This document shows positions 1-6,520 of a stretch of DNA of 7,428 nucleotides, in pieces. The notes under the pieces were generated by a model that saw only the letters and a program-made list of their open reading frames with translations, ran no database searches and was not told where the DNA came from. The DNA is from Deltaproteobacteria bacterium (GTDB lineage: Bacteria; Desulfobacterota; GWC2-55-46; S146-73), in NCBI GenBank assembly GCA_015492355.1, contig WGFF01000048.1, positions 1-7,428 of the forward strand, written 5' to 3'. The position numbers and the translations under genes are program-made. Numbering within the stretch: the first letter of the stretch is position 1; the number at the start of each line of letters is the position of its first letter.

Positions 1-29
1 CAAAAAATTATCCCACCCCTCTTGAAAAG

Positions 30-866
30 TCAAGGCTCTTTACCGCCCCTTTTCCTTGAGAAATCGAGTATCGCACCTGTAAGTAGGCTAAATTCTTGAA
101 GATTCAGGGTCTCTCCCCTGCGCCTCTCATCTATACCGAGCCCCTTAAGAATCCCTGAGAGGTCTTTCCTTCCCACACCGAGGTCCATAAGTGCATTGAG
201 AAGGGTCTTTCTTCTCTTTCCAAAGGCACACCTTACCGTCCTTCTGAAGAACTCCTCGTCATATATCCTCACTCGGGGGCTTGGGAGGGGTATGAGTGTT
301 ACAACCGATGAGTCAACCCTCGGTCTGGGCTTGAATACCTGTGGTGGCAGGTCGAACTCAACCCTTGTATCCATGTACACCTGGGCTAACACAGAGAGTA
401 CTCCGTAGTCCTTTGTGCCTGGAGGGGCGGTTATCCTTCGTGCCACCTCCTTCTGAAACATGAGTGTAAGGGAGCTGAAGGCGGTCCTCTGGTCTATGAA
501 CCTTATGAGGATGGGTGTGGATATATTGTACGGAAGGTTTGCCACCACCCTGAGTCTCTTCCCGTACCTCTCCGAGAGCCCTGTGTATGATACCCCGAGC
601 GCATCCGCCTGTATTAATTCGAGATTTTCCCATCCCCTGAACCTCTCCCTGAGAGCCCCTGCAAGCCTCCTGTCTATCTCTATGGCTATCACATGGGTAG
701 CCCTCTTAAGGAGCCCTTCTGTGAGAATCCCATCTCCAGGACCTATCTCCACAACCGTATCGTCTCTCTCCACACCCGAGACATCAAGGATCCTCTCTGC
801 AACCCCTCTATCGACAAGAAAGTGCTGACCCAGTCTCTTCCTGGGCTTTATCCCGCGAAGGACCAT
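30..866 (-). CDS. rsmA: 16S rRNA adenine(1518/1519)-N6,N6-dimethyltransferase RsmA (KsgA)
   Basis: RsmA uses S-adenosylmethionine to dimethylate two adjacent adenosines in the 3' terminal hairpin of 16S rRNA, late in 30S assembly. The 278-residue product has the whole family signature: GQHFL at 13-17, SAM motif I (VVEIGPGDGILT, 38-49), acidic ribose-binding E63 in AIEID, D88 in QADAL, the catalytic NLPYNIS at 110-116, and the C-terminal KPRPRVDSSVV (179-189) and AFGKRRKTLLNAL (214-226) motifs. The frame stays open upstream to 1055, but those 63 extra residues lie inside tsaD and look non-coding. The ATG at 866 gives the normal family N-terminus and has a GGAGG ribosome site (874-878) seven bases before it. 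Its ATG shares one base with the tsaD stop (TGATG), which suggests translational coupling. It is the last gene of the minus operon visible here. The ending KRGGKEP is complete. Confidence 0.96.
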   Translation of the reverse strand: MVLRGIKPRKRLGQHFLVDRGVAERILDVSGVERDDTVVEIGPGDGILTEGLLKRATHVIAIEIDRRLAGALRERFRGWENLELIQADALGVSYTGLSERYGKRLRVVANLPYNISTPILIRFIDQRTAFSSLTLMFQKEVARRITAPPGTKDYGVLSVLAQVYMDTRVEFDLPPQVFKPRPRVDSSVVTLIPLPSPRVRIYDEEFFRRTVRCAFGKRRKTLLNALMDLGVGRKDLSGILKGLGIDERRRGETLNLQEFSLLTGAILDFSRKRGGKEP

Positions 867-1888
867 CAAAGGTCCTCCCAGGTGGGTATGGCATTCATGG
901 TGAGGTCTCCCCTCTTTCCCTCCCTGAGCAGGTGATAGGCACTCAGTGCTATCATTGCGCCGTTGTCTGTACAGAGATGTGGTGGCGGGATGAATAGATT
1001 TATCCCCTTTTTCTCTGCCATCTCCCCGAGTCTCCTTCGCAGTCTCGAATTGCACGATACCCCCCCTGAGACAACGAGGTCTCCAAGTCCTGTGCCCTCA
1101 ATAGCCCATTCACACTTCTTTACCAGCACATCCACACATGCCTCCTGGAAGCTTGCAGAGATGTTCCTTACGGTCTCCTCTGTGAGTGGTCTATCCTGTT
1201 TCCTCACATAGTTGAGTACAGCAGTCTTGAGCCCGCTGAAGCTGAACTCGAGGCTTCCGTGACTTATGTATGGTCTTGTAAACTCTATGTATTCCGGGTC
1301 TCCCTCCCTTGCAAGCCTGTCTATAATAGCCCCACCTGGATAGCCGAGCCCCAGGAGTTTTGCAACCTTGTCAAAGGCCTCTCCGCAGGCATCATCCCTT
1401 GTCTGTCCCAGGGTCCTGTGGCGGGTGTAGTCCTCTACAAGGAGGAGTACAGTATGTCCACCGGATACAACGAGTGCGACAAAGGGGAAATCCGGAACCC
1501 CCCTATTGTCTCCACCCTTTTCCTTGAGGAATACCGCAAGGGGATGGGAGACCACATGATTGACACCCACAAAGGGTATACCCTTTACATAGGACACTGC
1601 CTTGGCAAAGGAGAGTCCCACCAGTATGGACCCCACAAGCCCTGGACCCTGGGTTACACCTATGGCATCTATATCGTCAAGGATTACACCCGCACCCCTC
1701 AGAGCCTCCTCCACAATGGGTATTATTACCTCTATGTGTCTTCTTGAGGCAAGCTCAGGTACCACCCCACCGTATCTCGAATGGATAAAGTCCTGCGATG
1801 AAACAACAGAGGAGCGTATAAGAAAGCCATCCTCCACCACACTTACACCTGTGTCATCGCATGATGATTCTATACCGAGTATCAGCAT
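866..1888 (-). CDS. tsaD: tRNA N6-adenosine threonylcarbamoyltransferase TsaD
   Basis: TsaD transfers the threonylcarbamoyl group from TC-AMP to A37 of tRNAs that read ANN codons, making t6A. In bacteria it works with TsaB and TsaE, and TsaC/TsaC2 makes the TC-AMP; none of these partners is in the window. The 340-residue product has the normal bacterial length and the ASKHA fold landmarks: LGIESSCDDT at 4-13, the metal-ligand pair H111 and H115 (NHVVSH), VSGGHT at 141-146, the SFSGLKTAV segment at 216-224, VVSGGVSCNSRLR at 272-284, and D308 of CTDNGAMIA as the third metal ligand. The residues between the two histidines (VVS) differ from the more usual MEG or similar, but both ligands remain. 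The ATG start overlaps the end of the cysteine desulfurase gene by seven bases (ATGCTGA), and an AAGGA site (1896-1900) lies seven bases upstream. The old family annotation as a glycoprotease is obsolete. Confidence 0.96.
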   Translation of the reverse strand: MLILGIESSCDDTGVSVVEDGFLIRSSVVSSQDFIHSRYGGVVPELASRRHIEVIIPIVEEALRGAGVILDDIDAIGVTQGPGLVGSILVGLSFAKAVSYVKGIPFVGVNHVVSHPLAVFLKEKGGDNRGVPDFPFVALVVSGGHTVLLLVEDYTRHRTLGQTRDDACGEAFDKVAKLLGLGYPGGAIIDRLAREGDPEYIEFTRPYISHGSLEFSFSGLKTAVLNYVRKQDRPLTEETVRNISASFQEACVDVLVKKCEWAIEGTGLGDLVVSGGVSCNSRLRRRLGEMAEKKGINLFIPPPHLCTDNGAMIALSAYHLLREGKRGDLTMNAIPTWEDL

Positions 1889-3015
1889 ATCCCTTTCCTT
1901 ATCTCCCTTATTGCCCTTAGAAAATCCTCTATATCCTCATGGGTGTTGAAATACCCGGGGCTTACACGTATGGTGCCATGGGGGAATGTGCCTGCTGTTC
2001 TGTGTGCATCCGGGGCACAATGGGTTCCGCATCTCACCATGATGGAGAATTCCCTGTCAAGTAGAAGCCCTGCCTTCTCAGGCTCTATACCCTCCATCGT
2101 GAACGATACAAGCCCCACCCTCTGGGAGGCCTCCTTAGTACCGAGTATATGTATACCCTCTATATCCTCAAGCCCCCTGAGTATACCCTCCAAAAGCCCC
2201 TCTTCGTGTTCCCTTATCTTCCTTATATCCTCCTTGAGTATGAATTCCACCCCTGCCCCCAGCCCACCTATACCCGGGGTGTTGAGGGTGCCGGTTTCGA
2301 GTCTGTCGGGCATATCAGGCTCATTTTCGTCATCGCCCGTTCCACCGTCCACAAGGGGTGGTATATCGAGCCCTTCCCTTATGTAGAGAAAGCCTGTACC
2401 CTGTGGACCAAAGAGTGCCTTGTGTCCCGTGCCAGTAAGGATGTCTATATCCATGGCTTCCACATCCAGCCCCATGGCACCCACACTCTGTGCACCGTCT
2501 ACCATGAGGGGTATACCCCTTTTTCTGAGGCAGGAACCTATCTCTCCTATAGGCTGGATAGTGCCCAGCACATTCGAGGCGTGTGTCATCACAACAAGGG
2601 ATGTCCTCCCTGTAAGAGCCCCTTCTATATCAGAGGGCTCCACAAGGTCGTATCTCCTTGCCCTCACCCTTGTGGTCTCCACACCCATGGATTCAAGCCT
2701 TCTGAGCGTCCTTGCAACAGAGTTGTGCTCGAAGGATGTGGTGACCACGTGGTCTCCTGGTCTGAGTATACCCTTGAGTGCAAGGTTTATCGCCTCTGTT
2801 GCATTCTTTGTGAATACCAGCCTTGAGGCATCGCGTATGTTCAGTAATCTGGAGAGAACCTCCCTTGTGTGGAATATTACCCTGCTTGCCTCGAGGGCAG
2901 AGCTGTGGGCGGACCTTCCAGGATTGCCACCTATGTGCCTTAGGATGTGGTCTATTCTCTGATAGACAGCCTCTGGCTTGGGATAGGTTGTTGCAGCGTT
3001 GTCAAGATAGATCAT
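1882..3015 (-). CDS. Cysteine desulfurase (class V aminotransferase family, PLP-dependent)
   Basis: This enzyme is predicted to remove sulfur from L-cysteine as an enzyme persulfide, leaving alanine, to supply Fe-S clusters or thiolated tRNA. The 377-residue chain starts with the typical YLDNAATTYPKP. Predicted active-site residues are H97 over the PLP ring, N148, D173 and Q176 (VDGAQS), H198-K199 (GTGHKALFG) with K199 as the PLP Schiff base, and R350 near the C-terminus for the substrate carboxylate. C333 in RCGTHCAP matches the catalytic cysteine of the SufS-type RxGHHCA loop. The loop style, with APDAH and GTIRVSPGYFNT after it, resembles the SufS-like subgroup labelled 'cysteine desulfurase family protein' rather than IscS or NifS. 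A second cysteine, C329, lies four residues before the catalytic one. The ATG has an AAGGA site only four bases upstream (3020-3024). No scaffold or SufBCD/IscU partner is nearby, so the sulfur acceptor is unknown. The next gene, tsaD, overlaps it, hinting at a tRNA-related role; that is inference. Confidence 0.88.
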   Translation of the reverse strand: MIYLDNAATTYPKPEAVYQRIDHILRHIGGNPGRSAHSSALEASRVIFHTREVLSRLLNIRDASRLVFTKNATEAINLALKGILRPGDHVVTTSFEHNSVARTLRRLESMGVETTRVRARRYDLVEPSDIEGALTGRTSLVVMTHASNVLGTIQPIGEIGSCLRKRGIPLMVDGAQSVGAMGLDVEAMDIDILTGTGHKALFGPQGTGFLYIREGLDIPPLVDGGTGDDENEPDMPDRLETGTLNTPGIGGLGAGVEFILKEDIRKIREHEEGLLEGILRGLEDIEGIHILGTKEASQRVGLVSFTMEGIEPEKAGLLLDREFSIMVRCGTHCAPDAHRTAGTFPHGTIRVSPGYFNTHEDIEDFLRAIREIRKGIC

Positions 3016-3025
3016 GGTGTCCTTG

Positions 3026-3043
3026 AAAGAGGGGAGACTCTTT
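3026..3043 (-). repeat. Small inverted repeat between the SfsA-Uri gene and the cysteine desulfurase gene
   Basis: On the minus strand AAAGAG and CTCTTT form six-base arms around a six-base loop. They overlap the stop codon of the upstream gene (TAA, 3044-3042) and lie just before the AAGGA ribosome site of the next gene. The stem is AT-rich and weak, and the T-run lies on its 5' side in the transcript, so it does not look like an intrinsic terminator. It could be an intercistronic mRNA hairpin that tunes translation or decay, or it could be chance. Confidence 0.3.
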
Positions 3044-4193
3044 AAAAAACTCCCCCTTTATTATACCCGAACCCAAGGGGTCTTTCCATCCTGAGGTACT
3101 GGATGAGGTTTATGAACCCTTTTGACCTCATGGGGTCTTCCTCCATACCGAAGAGATGGGTACCGCAGGTGCAGTCCGATGAGCCGAAGCCATCCACAGC
3201 CCAGTCCGCCATACCCCTTAGTCTCTCTGCCATCATGCATTCGATGCGGTCTTCTGTCCTTACAGGGATTATGGTCCTGAGTTCCCCTTCTTCTCTCAGG
3301 TAGTCTATGTGCCAGAAAACCCTCTTTCGTGTCCTTCTGTGCCTCTCCATCCTCTTCGATAGTCCTTTGAGGGCAGAGCCGGTATAGATGTAATAGCCCT
3401 TTCTGAGTGTAATCCTTCCAAGCCCGCCTATCTGGAGTTTTCTCTTCCTTGCAAGGCGTATGATAAGGATATATGCTCCCCTGTCTCTGTTCTCCCTTTC
3501 CACTATCTCCCATGGTATGGCAAGTCTCTTTGTCTCGGGGAGTATGTGGAATGCGTCGTTGAGTCTTATGGTCACCGGGATTATTTCCACATCCTTCCTT
3601 GCCCTGTAGAGGGCTTCTGCAAATTCAGGGTCTGTATGGTATTCAGGGAGGAAGTAATCCACAGAGGGATTACTTATGATGAATATGACCACTCCACCCA
3701 CAGAGGCGAGTTCCTCTATGTGTCTTCTACCCCTGAGTGTTGGTGCGTCAGGAAACATGGCGGTATGCCGGGAGAAAAGGGTACAGGACTTCACCTCCAC
3801 GTATCTCTGTGTCCCGTCCTTTTCCACAAGGAGGTCGAATCTTTTGTCCCTGTAGGGTACCTCTTTCCTTATAACCCTTGCACCCTCGAGTCCCGGGATG
3901 AGGTCTTTCTCTATGAGGAACAGGGCTATGTCGTTTGTTCTGTGGGTGTGGAGAAGGACTGGTGTGTGGTCCTTCATCACCGCCACAACGGTGTAGGGAA
4001 GTTTGCGGTCCTTTCGGTCTGCTCTCTCCATGTACACCCTTGTTCCGGGAATGAGGAGTTCCCAGAGTCTTCCGGGATTGGGAAGGAAGGCACGTACCTT
4101 TGAGCCCTCCATCCTGCATACCACGGTGAAGCGGTTTGGTCTCGATATGAACTCCCCTGTGTAGAGGTCCCTGAATGGTCTCATCATACGCAC
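3042..4193 (-). CDS. SfsA family nuclease-like protein fused to a Uri-type (DUF123/COG1833) GIY-YIG-like domain
   Basis: This 383-residue protein joins two predicted nucleic-acid-cutting modules. Residues 5 to about 230 are SfsA: the RPNRF start at 18-22, LPNPGRLWELL at 37-47, a PD-(D/E)XK-like core with D120, E133 and K135 (RFD...YVEVKS), and FPDAPTLRGRRHIEEL at 147-162. E. coli SfsA is about 234 residues and ends at this point. Residues 238-350 match the Uri/DUF123 family: RGAYILIIRL, then GRITLRKGYYIYTGSALKG (259-277) as the GIY/YIG-like tyrosines, R281 or R284, HIDYL at 295-299, ECMMAERL with E318 and E323, and FGSSDCTCGTHLF (336-348) with C341, C343 and H346. SfsA was named for sugar fermentation in E. 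coli, but its true substrate is unsettled. The start is a GTG at 4193; ATGs at 4187 and 4184 are alternatives, and none has a convincing ribosome site. It is the first gene of the minus operon, 26 bases before the cysteine desulfurase gene. The domain assignments are strong; joint function is unknown. Confidence 0.88.
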   Translation of the reverse strand: MRMMRPFRDLYTGEFISRPNRFTVVCRMEGSKVRAFLPNPGRLWELLIPGTRVYMERADRKDRKLPYTVVAVMKDHTPVLLHTHRTNDIALFLIEKDLIPGLEGARVIRKEVPYRDKRFDLLVEKDGTQRYVEVKSCTLFSRHTAMFPDAPTLRGRRHIEELASVGGVVIFIISNPSVDYFLPEYHTDPEFAEALYRARKDVEIIPVTIRLNDAFHILPETKRLAIPWEIVERENRDRGAYILIIRLARKRKLQIGGLGRITLRKGYYIYTGSALKGLSKRMERHRRTRKRVFWHIDYLREEGELRTIIPVRTEDRIECMMAERLRGMADWAVDGFGSSDCTCGTHLFGMEEDPMRSKGFINLIQYLRMERPLGFGYNKGGVF

Positions 4194-4221
4194 CGTACGT
4201 GGGTCTTTATGGTCAGGGTAT

Positions 4222-4235
4222 TTTTGTACACAAAA
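4222..4235. repeat. 14-base inverted repeat in the divergent control region, possible operator
   Basis: TTTTGT and ACAAAA are perfect inverted arms separated by AC. The element contains the predicted -10 of the minus-strand promoter (4223-4228), so a protein bound here could block that promoter. It is about 25 bases from the era-side -35. The arms are AT-rich and short, so chance is a real alternative. Confidence 0.4.
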
Positions 4236-4251
4236 GGGGTGATGCGGTCAA
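4223..4251 (-). promoter_or_regulatory. Predicted sigma70-type promoter for the SfsA-Uri, cysteine desulfurase, tsaD, rsmA operon
   Basis: On the minus strand TTGACC (4251-4246) is followed, after 17 bases, by TACAAA (4228-4223). The -35 matches five of six consensus bases and the -10 four of six, with ideal spacing. Transcription would begin near 4216, giving a leader of about 20 bases to the GTG at 4193. No clear Shine-Dalgarno site is seen in that leader. This is read by eye. Confidence 0.45.
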
Positions 4252-4259
4252 GGATGTTC

Positions 4260-4287
4260 TTTACAGGGAGGTTATGTTGGTGATAAT
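4260..4287 (+). promoter_or_regulatory. Predicted sigma70-type promoter for era, der, yihY
   Basis: TTTACA (4260-4265) and GATAAT (4282-4287) are 16 bases apart, and each matches five of six consensus bases. The start site would fall near 4294, two bases from the era ATG at 4296. The transcript would then be essentially leaderless, which fits the lack of a ribosome site next to that ATG. The predicted -35 boxes of the two divergent promoters are eight bases apart. Confidence 0.5.
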
Positions 4288-4295
4288 CTTAAGTT

Positions 4296-5183
4296 ATGCC
4301 TTTCAGGTCTGGTTTCATCTCCATCATAGGTAGACCCAATGTAGGTAAATCGACCCTTCTCAATGTCATCCTCGGTGAGAAGGTATCCATCGTCTCATCC
4401 AAGCCCCAGACCACAAGGAACAGGATCCGTGGGGTGAAGAATCTCGAGGACTGCCAGATAGTATTTATCGACACCCCTGGCATACACAGGGCAAGGGGTA
4501 TATTCAACGAATACATGGTAAAAGAGGCTATACGTGCCCTTTCTGATGTGGACGGTGTGGTCTTCATGGTCGAGGCGGGTGTTCCGCCCGGGGATGCAGA
4601 GAGGATGATAATGGAGAATCTATCCGGGATAAAGGTGCCTGTCATACTCGCCATAAACAAGATAGACAGGGTTAAAAAGGAGGCACTCCTCCCTCTCATG
4701 GATGAGTATTCAGGGATGTTTAACTTCAACACCATAGTGCCCATCTCTGCTATCAATAACGATGGGGTGGATATTCTAATCACAGCCATAAGGGAGATAC
4801 TGCCTGAGGGACCGAGGTACTTTCCCGAGGATATAATCACAGACCAGCCCGAGAGGTTCATAGTTGCGGAGATAATAAGGGAGAAGGTCTTTATATTCAC
4901 CAGGCAGGAGATACCCTATGCAGTGGCTGTGGTGGTGGACGGGTTCAGGGAGGATGAGGAGAAGAACCTCATACACATAATGGCAACGATAAACGTTGAG
5001 AGGGACTCCCAGAAGGGTATCATCATAGGCAGGGGTGGACAGATGCTCAAAAGGATAGGTACATCCGCAAGGAAGGAGATAGAGGGTCTACTCGGTGCAA
5101 GGGTGTATCTTGAGCTCTTTGTGCGTGTAAAGAAGGAATGGACAAAGGATAAGAGGGCACTGAGGGAGTTCGGTTATCATTAG
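4296..5183 (+). CDS. era: GTPase Era, 30S ribosome assembly
   Basis: Era is a GTPase that binds the 3' end of 16S rRNA through a KH domain and helps mature the 30S subunit; in E. coli it is functionally linked to RsmA. The 295-residue chain has G1 GRPNVGKST at 12-20, the QTTRNRIRG switch at 38-46, G3 DTPG at 59-62, G4 NKID at 121-124 and G5 SA at 151-152. A type II KH domain follows (about 185-290), with the GRGG loop in IIIGRGGQM (242-250), and the usual C-terminal WTKDKRALREFGY is present. Length is normal. The ATG at 4296 is preceded by an in-frame TAA at 4290, so no earlier start exists. No Shine-Dalgarno site lies close; GGGAG at 4266-4270 is too far. The der start follows the stop by one base. 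In many bacteria era is next to rnc; here it is next to der. Confidence 0.96.
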   Translation: MPFRSGFISIIGRPNVGKSTLLNVILGEKVSIVSSKPQTTRNRIRGVKNLEDCQIVFIDTPGIHRARGIFNEYMVKEAIRALSDVDGVVFMVEAGVPPGDAERMIMENLSGIKVPVILAINKIDRVKKEALLPLMDEYSGMFNFNTIVPISAINNDGVDILITAIREILPEGPRYFPEDIITDQPERFIVAEIIREKVFIFTRQEIPYAVAVVVDGFREDEEKNLIHIMATINVERDSQKGIIIGRGGQMLKRIGTSARKEIEGLLGARVYLELFVRVKKEWTKDKRALREFGYH

Positions 5184-5184
5184 G

Positions 5185-6501
5185 GTGATGAGACCGGTTG
5201 TTGCAATAGTGGGCAGACCGAATGTGGGCAAATCCACCCTCTTCAACAGGCTCCTCGGCAGGCGTAAGGCGATCACAACCAATGAACCCGGGGTTACAAG
5301 GGACCTCAACTACGCAGAGGTCGATGAAGGGGGCAGGAGATTTACCATCGTTGATACAGGCGGTTTTGAGCCCGACTCAGAGGCGGAGATACCCAGAAAG
5401 GTCATACTCCAGACCCGTCTGGCAATAGAGGAGGCAGACCTTATCATCCTTGTCATGGATGGAAGGACAGGTCCCACACCACAGGACAGGGAACTCGTCC
5501 ACATGCTCAGAATGTGTGGAAAGCCTGTGGTCTATGTGATAAACAAGATAGACTCCGCAGGAAAGGAGGCAGGTCTTCCAGAGTTCTTCGTCCTCGGTAT
5601 AGACGATATGATACCCGTCTCTGCTGAGCACGGAAGGAGGATGGATGAACTCCTTGATAGGGTCTTATCCCTTCTTCCGCCTGAGGAAGAAGAGACCGGT
5701 TCAGAAGAGGGGAGGATAAGGGTTGCCATAGTGGGTAGACCCAACGTGGGCAAGTCATCGCTTCTTAACAGGCTCCTCAAAAAAGAGAGGGCTATAGTGA
5801 GCGATCTTCCGGGCACAACAAGGGATGCCCTGGACACACCACTCGATCTCGACGGAAGGAGGTACCTCTTTATAGATACCGCAGGCATAAGGAGGAAAGC
5901 CCGCATAAGCAGAACCGTTGAGGTCTTTTCTGTCATGGGTGCCATAAGGAGCATAGAGAGGGCGGATGTGGTGCTCCTTGTGCTCGATGGCACCGAGGGT
6001 GTAATGGGGCAGGATGAGAGGATAGCAGGGCTTATAGAGGAAAGGGCACGGGCATGTATAATCGTTGTGAACAAGTGGGACCTCGTTGAGAAGGATGCCA
6101 GAACCTCACACCTCTATACAGGGCATATCCGTTCGAGGATAAGGGGGCTTTCCTTTGCACCGGTCGTGTTTGTCTCTGCCATGACCGGCAGGAACATAAA
6201 GAGGCTCTTTTCCACTATAGACGAACTCTTCGAGCAGAGTACAAGGCACTTCCAGACCTCTTTATTGAACAGGCTCCTTGGTGAGATAACATCCCGCTAT
6301 ACGCCACCCTCCTGGAGGGGCAGGGAGGTAAAGCTCTACTATATCACCCAGACCGGTGTGTCCCCGCCGAGGTTTCTCATATTTACGAACCATCCAGAGG
6401 GCATACAGGATTCCTATCGCAGGTATATCGAGGGACGGCTGAGGGAGGGGCTTGGTGTGGGGAATGTCCCTGTGAGGGTGAGTTTCAGGAGGAGGCGGTA
6501 G
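5185..6501 (+). CDS. der: Ribosome biogenesis GTPase Der (EngA), two tandem GTPase domains
   Basis: Der is the only widespread GTPase with two G domains in tandem and acts in 50S subunit assembly. The 438-residue product has domain 1 with G1 GRPNVGKST (10-18), DTGG (57-60), NKID (120-123) and SAEHG (146-150); an acidic linker at 165-175; and domain 2 with G1 GRPNVGKSS (184-192), TTRD (211-214), DTAG (231-234), NKWD (296-299) and SA (331-332). A KH-like C-terminal domain covers about 355-438 and ends VPVRVSFRRRR. Length is normal and every motif is intact. The start is either GTG at 5185 or ATG at 5188; the ATG fits the family start a little better. No ribosome site is well placed, and the start is one to four bases after the era stop, so reinitiation after era is likely. 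The yihY-like gene starts 19 bases after the stop. Confidence 0.97.
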   Translation: MMRPVVAIVGRPNVGKSTLFNRLLGRRKAITTNEPGVTRDLNYAEVDEGGRRFTIVDTGGFEPDSEAEIPRKVILQTRLAIEEADLIILVMDGRTGPTPQDRELVHMLRMCGKPVVYVINKIDSAGKEAGLPEFFVLGIDDMIPVSAEHGRRMDELLDRVLSLLPPEEEETGSEEGRIRVAIVGRPNVGKSSLLNRLLKKERAIVSDLPGTTRDALDTPLDLDGRRYLFIDTAGIRRKARISRTVEVFSVMGAIRSIERADVVLLVLDGTEGVMGQDERIAGLIEERARACIIVVNKWDLVEKDARTSHLYTGHIRSRIRGLSFAPVVFVSAMTGRNIKRLFSTIDELFEQSTRHFQTSLLNRLLGEITSRYTPPSWRGREVKLYYITQTGVSPPRFLIFTNHPEGIQDSYRRYIEGRLREGLGVGNVPVRVSFRRRR

Positions 6502-6520
6502 GTCCTTTCAGGGCTTATCC

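Noticed and set aside
1..45. Possible terminator after rsmA: CTTGA/TCAAG arms and a T-run on the minus strand
   Set aside because: The stem has only five pairs and the T-run starts about 15 bases after it, so it is not a credible intrinsic terminator. The operon may continue off the window.
867..1055. Upstream extension of the rsmA frame by 63 residues into tsaD
   Set aside because: The added peptide has no family match and lies wholly inside tsaD. The ATG at 866 has a good ribosome site and gives the conserved RsmA N-terminus.
2140..2240. Recurrent GAGTATACC- and TATATCCTC-like words
   Set aside because: These come from favoured codons such as ATA and GGG within a coding region. There is no regular spacing or direct-repeat unit.
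2149..2826. Long plus-strand open frame (225 codons) antisense to the cysteine desulfurase gene
   Set aside because: The opposite strand encodes a full family-matching enzyme. Long antisense frames arise here because TTA, CTA and TCA codons are rare in these genes. The peptide has no recognisable motif.
3546..4103. 185-codon plus-strand frame antisense to the SfsA-Uri gene
   Set aside because: Its composition is unusual, with many C, H and Y residues and no recognisable domain. It is a shadow of the real gene.
5532..6074. 180-codon minus-strand frame inside der
   Set aside because: It is rich in S, L and P in the way antisense frames typically are. Der motifs are complete on the other strand.
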